Shown in pieces: positions 44,501 to 56,091 of a stretch of DNA of 64,000 bases (positions within the stretch are counted from its first letter, which is position 1; each line of letters starts with the position of its first letter). Below the pieces are notes generated by a model that did not search any database, was not told the origin of the DNA, and saw only the letters and a program-made list of their open reading frames with translations. Made by a program: the position numbers and the translations under genes. The stretch comes from Phalacrocorax aristotelis (lineage: Eukaryota > Chordata > Aves > Suliformes > Phalacrocoracidae): NCBI RefSeq assembly GCF_949628215.1, contig NW_027441330.1:62001-126000 (forward strand). Direction: 5' to 3'.

Positions 44501-47500
44501 TCCACAGTACATCCCAGGGCATCCCCGCACATTGTAGTGCCTCCCAGTACATCCCAGGTCCCTCCCAGTACTGGGAGGGAACTGGGATGTACTGGGAGGG
44601 AACTGGGATGTACTGGGATGTAATGGGACGGAACTGGGATGTATTGGTAGGCACTGGGAAAGAAGTGGTAGTGAACCGGGAGGGAATTGGGATGTACTGG
44701 GATGAACTGGTAGGAAACTGGGATGTACTGGCATGGAACGGGGATGTATTGGGATGTACAGGAACAGAACTGGAATGTACAGCGATGTATTGGCATGTAC
44801 TGGCAGCGAGCTGGGATTTACTGGGATGTACTGGGAGGAAACTGGGATATACTGGGAGGAAACTGGGATATACTGGGAGGCATTGGGAGGGAAGTGGGTG
44901 TCAACTGGGACATTCCAGTTTCCTCCCAGTACATCCCAGTTCCCTACCAGTGCAGCCCAGTACATCCCAGTTCCCTCCCAGTCCGTCCCAATCCCCTCCC
45001 AGTACATCCCTGTTCCCTGCCAGTATGTCCCAGTACATCCCAGTTCCCTCCCAGTACATACCAGTTCCCTCCCAGTCCATCCCAGTACATCCTGGTACAT
45101 CCCAGTTCCCAACCAGTACATCCCAGTACATACCAGTTCCCTCCCAGTTCACTCCCAGTACATCCCAGTACTTCACAGTTCCCTCCCAGTACATCCCAGT
45201 ACGTCCCAGTTCCCCTCAGTACATAACACTTCCCTCCCAGTACATACCAGTACATCCCAGTGTCCTCACAGTACATCCCAGTTCCCTCCCAGTACATCCC
45301 AGTTCCCTACCAGTACATAACAGTTACCTCCCAGTACATCCCAGTAGATCCTGGTACATCCCAAATCCCTGCCAGTTCCACCCGGTACAACCCAGTACAA
45401 GCCTGTACATCCTAGTTCCTCCACAGTACATCCCAGGGCATCCCCGCACATTGTAGTGCCTCCCAGTACATCCCAGTTCCCTCCCAGTCCGTCCCAATCC
45501 CCTCCCAGTACATCCCAGTTCCCTGCCAGTATGTCCCAGTACATCCCAGTTCCCTACCAGTACATACCAGTTCCCTCCCAGTACATCCCAGTTCCCTCCC
45601 AGTTCCCTCCCACTACATCCCAGTACATCCCAGTTCCCTCCCAGTACATACCAGTTCCCTCCCAGTACATCCCGGTACATCCTGGTACATCCCAGTTCCC
45701 ACCGAGTACATCCTACTACATACCAGTTCCCTCCCAGTTCACTCCCAGTACATCCCAGTACTTCACAGTTCCCTCCCAGTACATCCCAGTACGTCCCAGT
45801 TCCCCTCAGTACATAACACTTCCCTCCCAGTACATATCAGTACATCCCAGTGTCCTCACGGTACGTCCCAGTTCCCTCCCAGTACATCCCAGTTCCCTCC
45901 CAGTTCACTCCCAGTACATAACAGTTACCTCCCAGTACATCCTAGTAGATCCTAGGACATTTCAAATCCCTGCCAGTTCCACCCGGTACAACCCAGTACA
46001 AGCCTGTACATCCTAGTTCCTCCACAGTACATCCCAGGGCATCCCCGCACATTGTAGTGCCTCCCAGTACATCCCAGTTCCCTCCCAGTACTGGGAGGGA
46101 CCTGGGATGTACTGGGAGGGAACTGGGACGTACTGGGAGGGAACTGGGATGTACTGGGATGTAATGGGACGGAACTGGGATGTATTGGGAGGCACTGGGA
46201 AAGAAGTGGTAGTGAACCGGGAGGGAATTGGGATGTACGGGGATGAACTGGTAGGAAACTGGGATGTACTGGCATGGAACGGGGATGTATTGGGATGTAC
46301 AGGAACAGAACTGGAATGTACTGCGATGTACTGGGAGCAAACTGGGATTTACTGGGATGTACTGGGAGGAAACTGGGATATACTGGGAGGAAACTGGGAT
46401 ATACTGGGAGGAAACTGGGAGGGAAGTGGGTGTCAACTGGGACATTCCAGTTTCCTCCCAGTACATCCCAGTTCCCTACCAGTGCAGCCCAGTACATCCC
46501 AGTTCCCTCCCAGTCCGTCCCAATCCCCTCCCAGTACATCCCAGTTCCCTGCCCGTATGTCCCAGTACATCCCAGTTCCCTCCCAGTACATACCAGTTCC
46601 CTCCCAGTACATCCCAGTTCCCTCCCAGTTCCCTCCCACTACATCCCAGTACATCCCAGTTCCCTCCCAGTACATACCAGTTCCCTCCCGGTACATCCCA
46701 GTTCCCACCCAGTACATCCTACTACATACCAGTTCCCTCCCAGTTCACTCCCAGTACATCCCAGTACTTCACAGTTCCCTCCCAGTACATCCCAGTACGT
46801 CCCAGTTCCCCTCAGTACATAACACTTCCCTCCCAGTACATACCAGTACATCCCAGTGTCCTCACAGTACGTCCCAGTTCCCTCCCAGTATATCCCAGTT
46901 CCCTACCAGTACATCCCAGTTACCTCCCTGTTCCTTCCCAGTACATAACAGTTACCTCCCAGTACATCCCAGTAGATCCTGGTACATCCCAAATCCCTGC
47001 CAGTTCCACCCGGTACAACCCAGTACAAGCCTGTACATCCTAGTTCCTCCACAGTACATCCCAGGGCATCCCCGCACATTGTAGTGCCTCCCAGTACATC
47101 CCAGGTCCCTCCCAGTACTGGGAGGGACCTGGGATGTACTGGAAGGGAACTGGGATGTACTGGGAGGGACCTGGGATGTACTGGGATGTAATGGGACGGA
47201 ACTGGGATGTAATGGGACGGAACTGGGAAAGAAGTGGTAGTGAACCGGGAGGGAATTGGGATGTACGGGGATGAACTGGTAGGGAACTGGGATGTACTGG
47301 CATGGAACGGGGATGTATTGGGATGTACAGGAACAGAACTGGAATGTACAGCGATGTATTGGCATGTACTGGCAGCGAGCTGGGATTTACTGGGATGTAC
47401 TGGGAGGAAACTGGGATATACTGGGAGGAAACTGGGATATACTGGGAGGCATTGGGAGGGAAGTGGGTGTCAACTGGGACATTCCAGTTTCCTCCCAGTA

Positions 47501-50500
47501 CATCCCAGTTCCCTACCAGTGCAGCCCAGTACATCCCAGTTCCCTCCCAGTCCGTCCCAATCCCCTCCCAGTACATCCCAGTTCCCTGCCAGTATGTCCC
47601 AGTACATCCCAGTTCCCTCCCAGTACATACCAGTTCGCTCCCAGTACATCCCAGTTCCCTCCCAGTTCCCTCCCACTACATCCCAGTACATCCCAGTTCC
47701 CTCCCAGTACATCCCAGTTCCCTCCCAGTACATCCTACTACATACCAGTTCCCTCCCAGTTCACTCCCAGTACATCCCAGTACTTCACAGTTCCCTCCCA
47801 GTACATCCCAGTACGTCCCAGTTCCCCTCAGTACATAACACTTCCCTCCCAGTACATAACAGTACATCCCAGTGTCCTCACAGTACGTCCCAGTTCCCTC
47901 ACAGTACATCCCAGTTCCCTACCAGTACATCCCAGTTCCCTCCCTGTTCCTTCCCAGTACATAACAGTTACCTCCCAGTACATCCCAGTAGATCCTGGTA
48001 CATCCCAAATCCCTGCCAGTTCCACCCGGTACAACCCAGTACAAGCCTGTACATCCTAGTTCCTCCACAGTACATCCCAGGGCATCCCCGCACATTGTAG
48101 TGCCTCCCAGTACATCCCAGTTCCCTCCCAGTACTGGGAGGGACCTGGGATGTACTGGAAGGGAACTGGGATGTACTGGGAGGGACCTGGGATGTACTGG
48201 GATGTAATGGGACGGAACTGGGATGTAATGGGACGGAACTGGGAAAGAAGTGGTAGTGAACCGGGAGGGAACTGGAATGTACGGGGATGAACTGGTTGGG
48301 AACTGGGATGTACTGGCATGGAACGGGGATGTATTGGGATGTACAGGAACGGAACTGGAATGTACTGCGATGTACTGGGATGTACTGGCAGCGAGCTGGG
48401 ATTTACTGGGATGTACTGGGAGGAAACTGGGATATACTGGGAGGCACTGGGAGGGAAGTGGGTGTCAACTGGGACATTCCAGTTTCCTCCCAGTACATCC
48501 CAGTTCCCTACCAGTGCATCCCAGTACATCCCAGATCCCTCCCAGTACATCCCAGTTCCCTCCCAGTCCGTCCCAGTACATCCCAGTACATCCCAGTTCC
48601 CTCACAGTACATCCCAGTTCCCTCACAGTTCACACACAGTTCACTCCCAGTTCCATTCCAGTACATCCCAGTACATGCCACTTTCCTCCAAGTAAATCCC
48701 AGTTCCCTCCCACTACATCCAAGTTCCCTCCCACTTCCCTCTAAGTACATCCCAGTACTTCACAGTTCACTCCCAGTACATCCCAGTTCCCCCTCGGTAC
48801 ATAACAGTTCCCTCCCAGTACACCCCAGTACATCCCAGTTCCCTCCCAGTATGTCCCACTACATCCCAGTTCCCTCCCAGTCCATCCCAGTTCCCTCCCA
48901 GTAAATCCCAATTCCCAACACTTTCCACCCAGTACATCCCAGTTCCCTCCCAGTACATCCCAGTTCCCTCTAAGTACATCCCAGTACTTCACAGTTCCCT
49001 CCCAGTTCACTCCCAGTTCCCTCCCAGTACATCCCAGTTCCCTCTAAGTACATCCCAATACTTCATAGTTCCCTCCCAGAACGTCCCAGTACGTCCCAGT
49101 TCCCCTCAGTACATAACACTTCCCTCCCAGTACATACCAGTACATCCCAGTGTCCTCACAGTACATCGCAGTTCCCTCCCAGTACATCCCAGTTCTCTCC
49201 CAGTTCACTCCCAGTACACAACAGTTACCTCCCAGTACATCCCAGTACATCCCAGTAGATCCTGGTACATCCCAAATCCCTGCCAGTTCCACCCGGTACA
49301 ACCCAGTACAAGCCTGTACATCCTAGTTCCTCCACAGTACATCCCAGGGCATCCCCGCACATTGTAGTGCCTCCCAGTACATCCCAGTTCCCTCCCAGTA
49401 CTGGGAGGGACCTGGGATGTACTGGGAGGGAACTGGGACGTACTGGGAGGGAACTGGGATGTACTGGGAGGGACCTGGGATGTACTGGGATGTAATGGGA
49501 CGGAACTGGGATGTATTTGGAGGCACTGGGAAAGAAGTGGTAGCGAACCGGGAGGGAATTGGGATGTACGGGGATGAACTGGTAGGAAACTGGGATGTAC
49601 TGGAATGGAACGGGGATGTATTGGGATGTACAGGAAAGGAACTGGATTGTACGGCGATGTATTGGGATGTACTGGGAGCGAACTGGGATTTACTGGGATG
49701 TACTGGGAGGAAACGGGGATTTACTGGGAGGAAACGGGGATTTACTGGGAGGAAACGGGGATTTACTGGGAGGAAACGGGGATTTACTGGGAGGAAACTG
49801 GGATTTACTGGGAGGCACTGGGAGGGAAGTGGGTGTCAACTGGGACATTCCAGTTTCCTCCCAGTACATCCCAGTTCCCTACCAGTGCAGCCCAGTACAT
49901 CCCAGTTCCCTCCCAGTCCGTCCCAATCCCCTCCCAGTACATCCCAGTTCCCTGCCAGTATGTCCCAGTACATCCCAGTTCCCTCCCAGTAAATCCCAGT
50001 TCCCTCCCAGTACATACCAGTTCCCTCCCAGTACATCCCAGTACATCCCAGTTCCCACCCAGTACATCCTACTACATACCAGTTCCCTCCCAGTTCACTC
50101 CCAGTACATCCCAGTACTTCACAGTTCCCTCCCAGTACATCCCAGTACGTCCCAGTTCCCCTCAGTACATAACACTTCCCTCCCAGTACATACCAGTACA
50201 TCCAAGTGTCCTCACAGTACGTCCCAGTTCCCACCCAGTACATCCCAGTTTCCTCCCAGTACATCCCAGTTCCCTCCCTGTTCCTTCCCAGTACATAACA
50301 GTTACCTCCCAGTACATCCCAGTACATCCTGGTACATCCCAAATCCCTGCCAGTTCCACCCGGTACAACCCAGTACAAGCCTGTACATCCTAGTTCCTCC
50401 ACAGTACATCCCTGTGCATCCCCGCACATTGTAGTGCCTTCCAGTACATCCCAGGTCCCTCCCAGTTCACTCCCAGTACACAACAGTTACCTCCCAGTAC

Positions 50501-53500
50501 ATCCCAGTACATCCCAGTAGATCCTGGTACATCCCAAATCCCTGCCAGCTCCACCCGGTACAACCCAGTACAAGCCTGTACATCCTAGTTCCTCCATGGT
50601 ACATCCCAGGACATCCCCGCACATTGTAGTGCCTCCCAGTACATCCCAGCTCCCTCGCAGTACTGGGAGGGAACTGGGATGTACTGGGATGTAATGGGAC
50701 GGAACTGGGATGTATTGGGAGGCACTGGGAAAGAAGTGGTAGTGAACCGGGAGGGAATTGGGATGTACGGGGATGAACTGGTAGGGAACTGGGATGTACT
50801 GGCATGGAACGGGGATGTATTGGGATGTACAGGAACGGAACTGGAATATACGGCGAAGTATTGGCATGTACTGGCAGCGAGCTGGATTTACTGGGATGTA
50901 CTGGGAGGAAACTGGGATATACTGGGAGGAAACTGGGATATACTGGGAGGAAACTGGGAGGGAAGTGGGTGTCAACTGGGACATTCCAGTTTCCTCCCAG
51001 TACATCCCAGTTCCCTACCAGTGCAGGCCAGTACATCCCAGATCCCTCCCAGTCCCTCCCAGTACATCCCAGTTCCCTCACATTATATCCCAGTTCCCTC
51101 CCAGTTCACACACAGTTCACTCCCAGTTCCATTCCAGTACATCCCAGTACATGCCAGTTGCCTCCCAGTTTCCTCTAAGTACATCCCAGTACTTCAAACT
51201 TCCCTCCCAGTACGTCCCAGTTCCCCCTTGGTACATAACACTTCCCTCCCAATACATCCAAGTTCCCTCCCAGTACATCCCAATCCCCTCCCAGTACATC
51301 CCAGTTCCCTGCCAGTATGTCCCCAGTACATCCCAGTTCGCTCTCAGTACATCCCAGTTCCCTCCCAGTACATCCCAGTTCCCTCCCACTACATCCCAGT
51401 ACATCCCAGTTCCCTCCCAGTACATACCAGTTCCCTCCTAGTACATCCCAGTACATCCTGGTACATCCCAGTTCCCACCCAGTACATCCTACTACATACC
51501 AGTTCCCTCCCAGTTCCCTCCCAGTACATCCCAGTACTTCACAGTTCCCTCCCAGTACATCCCAGTACGTCCCAGTTCCCTCCCAGTACATAACAGTACA
51601 TCCCAGTGTCCTCACAGTACGTCCCAGTTCCCTCCCAGTACATCCCAGTTCCCTACCAGTTCCTTCCCAGTACATAACAGTTACCTCCCAGTACATCCCA
51701 GTACATCCTAGTAGATCCTGGTACATCCCAAATCCCTGCCAGTTCCACCTGGTACAACCCAGTACAAGGCTGTACATCCTAGTTCCTCCACGGTACATCC
51801 CAGGGCATCCCCGCACATTGTAGTGCCTCCCAGTACATCCCAGTTCCCTCCCAGTACTGGGAGGGAACTGGGATGTACTGGGAGGGAACTGGGATGTGCT
51901 GGGATGTAATGGGACGGAACTGGGATGTATTGGGAGGCACTGGGAAAGAAAAGGTAGTGAACCGGGAGGGAATTGGGATGTACGGGGATGAACTGGTAGG
52001 AAACTGGGATGTACTGGCATGGAACGGGGATGTATTGGGATGTACAGGAACAGAACTGGAATGTACTGCGATGTATTGGCATGTACTGGGAGCGAGCTGG
52101 GATTTACTGGGATGTACTGGGAGGAAACTGGGATATACTGGGAGGAAACGGGGATATACTGGGAGGAAACTGGGAGGAAAGTGGGTGTCAACTGGGACAT
52201 TCCAGTTTCCTCCCAGTACATCCCAGTTACCTACCAGTGCAGCCCAGTACATCCCAGATCCCTCCCAGTCCCTCCCAGTACATCCCAGTACATCCCAGTT
52301 CCCTCACAGTACATCCCAGTTCCCTCCCAGTTCACACACAGTTCACTCCCAGTTCCATTCCAGTACATCCCAGTACATGCCAGTTGCCTCCCAGTTTCCT
52401 CTAAGTACATCCCAGTACTTTAAAGTTCCCTCCCAGTACATCCCAGTTCCCTCACAGTACATCCCAGTACTTCACAGTTCACTCCCACTACATCCCAGTA
52501 CGTCCCAGTTCCCCCTTGGTACATAACACTTCCCTCCCAATACATCCAAGTTCCCTCCCAGTACATCCCAATCCCCTCCCAGTACATCCCAGTTCCCTGC
52601 CAGTATGTCCCAGTACATCCCAGTTCCCTCCCAGTACATACCAGTTCCCTCCCACTACATCCCAGTTCCCTCCCAGTTCCCTCCCACTACATCCCAGTTC
52701 CCTCCCAGTACATACCAGTTCCCTCCCAGTACATCCCAGTACATCCTGGTACATCCCAGTTCCCACCCAGTACATCCTACTACATACCAGTTCCCTCCCA
52801 GTTCACTCCCAGTACATCCCAGTACTTCACAGTTCCCTCCCAGTACATCCCAGTACGTCCCAGTTCCCCTCAGTACATAACACTTCCCTCCCAGTACATA
52901 CCAGTACATCCCAGTGTCCTCACAGTACGTCCCAGTTCCCTCACAGTACATCCCAGTTTCCTCCCAGTACATCCCAGTTCCCTCCCTGTTCACTCCCAGT
53001 ACATAACAGTTACCTCCCAGTACATCCCAGTAGATCCTGGTACATCCCAAATCCCTGCCAGTTCCACCCGGTACAACCCAGTACAAGCCTGTACATCCAA
53101 GTTCCTCCACAGTACATCCCAGGGCATCCCCGCACATTGTAGTGCCTCCCAGTACATCCCAGCTCCCACCCAGTACTGGGAGGGACCTGGGACTTACTGG
53201 GAGGGAACTGGGATGTACTGGGATGTAATGGGACGGAACTGGGATGTATTGGGAGGCACTGGGAAAGAAGTGGTAGTGAACCGGGAGGGAATTGGGATGT
53301 ACGGGGATGAACTGGTAGGGAACTGGGATGTACTGGCATGGAACGGGGATGTATTGGGATGTACAGGAACGGAACTGGAATGTACTGCGATGTACTGGGA
53401 TGTACTGGGAGCAAACTGGGATTTACTGGGATGTACTGGGAGGAAACTGGGATATACTGGGAGGCACTGGGAGGGAAGTGGGTGTCAACTGGGACATTCC

Positions 53501-54340
53501 AGTTTCCTCCCAGTACATCCCAGCTCCCTACCAGTGCAGCCCAGTACATCCCAGTTCCCTCCCAGTCCGTCCCAGTCCGTCCCAGTACATCCCAGTTCCC
53601 TCACAGTACATCCCAGTTCCCTCACAGTTCACACACAGTTCACTCCCAGTTCCATTCCAGTACATTCCAGTACATGCCACTTTCCTCCAAGTAAACCCCA
53701 GTTCCCTCCCACTACATCCAAGTTCCCTCCCACTTCCCTCTAAGTACATCCCAGTACTTCACAGTTCACTCCCAGTACATCCCAGTTCCCCCTCGGTACA
53801 TAACAGTTCCCTCCCAGTACACCCCAGTACATCCCAGTTCCCTCCCAGTATGTCCCACTACATCCCAGTTCCCTCCCAGTCCATCCCAGTTCCCTCCCAG
53901 TAAATCCCAATTCCCAACACTTTCCACCCAGTACATCTCAGTTCCCTCCCAGTACATCCCAGTTCCCTCTAAGTACATCCCAATACTTCATAGTTCCCTC
54001 CCAGCACGTCCCAGTACGTCCCAGTTCCCCTCAGTACATAACACTTCCCTCCCAGTACATACCAGTATATCCCAGTGTCCTCACAGTACATCCCAGTTCC
54101 CTCCCAGTACATCCCAGTTCTCTCCCAGTTCACTCCCAGTACACAACAGTTACCTCCCAGTACATCCCAGTACATCCCAGTAGATCCTGGTACATCCCAA
54201 ATCCCTGCCAGTTCCACCCGGTACAACCCAGTACAAGCCTGTACATCCTAGTTCCTCCACACTACATCCCAGGACATCCCAGGACATTGCAGAGCCTCCC
54301 AGTACGTCCCAGTTCCCTCCCAGTACAACCCAGTAGATCC
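38505..54340. repeat. CCCAGT higher-order minisatellite array with strand switching
   Basis: Built from alternating units of about 10 bp (CCCAGTACAT) and 11 bp (CCCAGTTCCCT) plus variants. Twelve G-rich inverted segments of about 330-450 bp start at AGTACT centres near 39615, 41291, 42317, 43645, 44567, 46087, 47114, 48130, 49397, 50659, 51853 and 53172. Most end at GGTGTCAACTGGGACATTCC. Spacing between centres is 0.92-1.67 kb, defining a higher-order unit. Units also share a fixed segment ending GCACATTGTAGTGCCTCCC. The array has few stop codons, so long open frames exist on both strands; these are not genes. Confidence 0.95.
39588..39647. repeat. Perfect 60-bp palindrome at first strand switch
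   Basis: Two exact 30-base arms meet at AGT|ACT with no spacer. The other eleven centres have the same design with small mismatches (for example GGTCCC against GGAACC). Confidence 0.9.
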
Positions 54341-54344
54341 TGGT

Positions 54345-54412
54345 ACGTCCCCGTTCCCCGCACTGTACGTCCCCGTTCCCCGCACTGTACGTCCCCGTTC
54401 CCCGCACTGTAC
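54345..54412. repeat. 22-bp tandem repeat at array end, 3 units
   Basis: TACGTCCCCGTTCCCCGCAC repeats about three times between the CCCAGT array and the truncated LTR. Confidence 0.85.
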
Positions 54413-54414
54413 TG

Positions 54415-54671
54415 GGAGGACAACCGAGCCTGCGCAGTGACTGACATAGGGAACGAGCAAGTTTGTACCCATCGCTAGACAAGACAATAATGACTATGTA
54501 TGAGTATGTAAAATTTTCATCTACAAATTGTACAGGAAAGGTGCGTGAGGTACGCACGCCAGGAGGAGCGATCCCCCGTGCATCCGGCGCCGTGAATATA
54601 GAATGCCTGCTCTTTAATACTAAATTGGTGTTGAGGAGTCGTTTCCGATTTTAACGCGTTTTTCGGTAACA
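54415..54671 (+). repeat. Truncated 5' LTR of provirus D
   Basis: Last ~257 bp of the LTR. The break is at GGGAGG|ACAACC, where array and LTR share GAGG. Confidence 0.88.
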
Positions 54672-55092
54672 GTTTTGGCACCCCAGGTGGGAACCTGCTT
54701 TTGAATCTCGACGGATCCGTGGGATCGTGGGACCTGCAGCCGGCCCCGAGGAATTCTCCGGGAGAGCTTCCGATCCCCGGGCCAGAGAATTCTGAGCAAG
54801 ATCCCCTGGATTGAGGTAAACAAGGCATTCTTTGAAGAAGAAACTTAGGTAGAATAATACGTGGGGTTAGTTTCCCACATAGGATAGGATAGCGGGTTTG
54901 AGTCCCACAGGCCTGCCCGTAAGGCGCGGCGAAAGCCACGCAGGGTCGGGGCCAAGAGGTGCCTCGGTTGGTAAGTCTCTGCTAGGCGAAAGCCTGTGGA
55001 GCGGGACCCGAGGGTAGGGGAGTCTTCAACAGGGGGTTGAAGTCTCCAGGGATATCTAGCTGGGGGCTACAGATCCCAGTGGCAGATTTCCA

Positions 55093-56023
55093 GTGAGACC
55101 TCTAACGGGGGTTGGAGTCCCTCTGACTACTATTTGCGATAGCGCACAATCACAACTACTAGTTGACTGGGAGACGGGAGCATTACTGAGTAGGAAACCT
55201 ATCCCACAGAGAACACCTTTGCGATGTATTTTGAAGCACTGGAAAGACGTCGGGGGCGGTGACCCACTAACTCGGAAACCATTAATTGAATATTGCAATC
55301 ATTGGTGGCCAACGTATCAATTGGAAGGTGGGCACAAATGGCCAGAACATGAGACATTGCAATATCGTACCATCTTGCAATTAATGTTGTTTTGTAAAAA
55401 GGGAAGGCAAACGGGAAGAAGTGGCATATGTTGATTTGTTCTTTACACCGTGGAATCATCCCGAGCAGCAGAAACAGCGTGAGGTATGTCCACAAGATTC
55501 TACGGCAATGTTTCTGAAAAGAGGAAAACGTGGTGAGAACTTGAAAGAGTGTTGCTCTACTTGTGATACTGGATACTTCGCTTGATGAAACTGACAAGAA
55601 AATAGTACTGAATACAGCCAGAAGGCAGGTGCAGGGAGCACATGCTAACGGGAATTTACAGAGAACAATGAATAAGAATTTTCCATCTACAAATCCCGAG
55701 TGGGACCCTAATCAGCCAGGACCCAGGGGAATGTTGACTAGATGTCAGAGAGAGATTTTATTTGGAGTAAGACAAGCAATGCCAAAAGCAATAAATTGGT
55801 CAAAATTTATGAAGTGAGACAAGAATTAAGTGAGTCCCCTTCAGCCTTTATGGAAAGACTGAAGGTGACCACCAGAAAATATACTCATTTGAACCCAGAA
55901 AAACCAGAAAAAGCAATTCAGCTGGTCTCTATATTCATAAGACAATCAGCCCCAGATGGGGGCGGGGGGAGAGAAAACAACCTTCAGAAACTAGAACAAC
56001 CTGAATCCAGAGATCTGGGTTAA
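55093..56023 (+). pseudogene. gag: gag remnant, provirus D
   Basis: Same pieces and breaks as in copy B. The start region differs because the 40-bp palindrome is imperfect here. Confidence 0.7.
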
Positions 56024-56091
56024 ATGCTTGAAGTAGCTTGGCATGAAGGAGACCAGGGGAATCAACCCTAGCTGAACACCTGGTTACACTG

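Noticed and set aside
38505..54340. Dozens of open frames of 60-515 residues on both strands (PSSLPVHPSS and MYWEGTG-type repeats)
   Set aside because: They arise because the 10/11-bp minisatellite units contain almost no stop codons in several frames; frames overlap on both strands and have no non-repeat domain.
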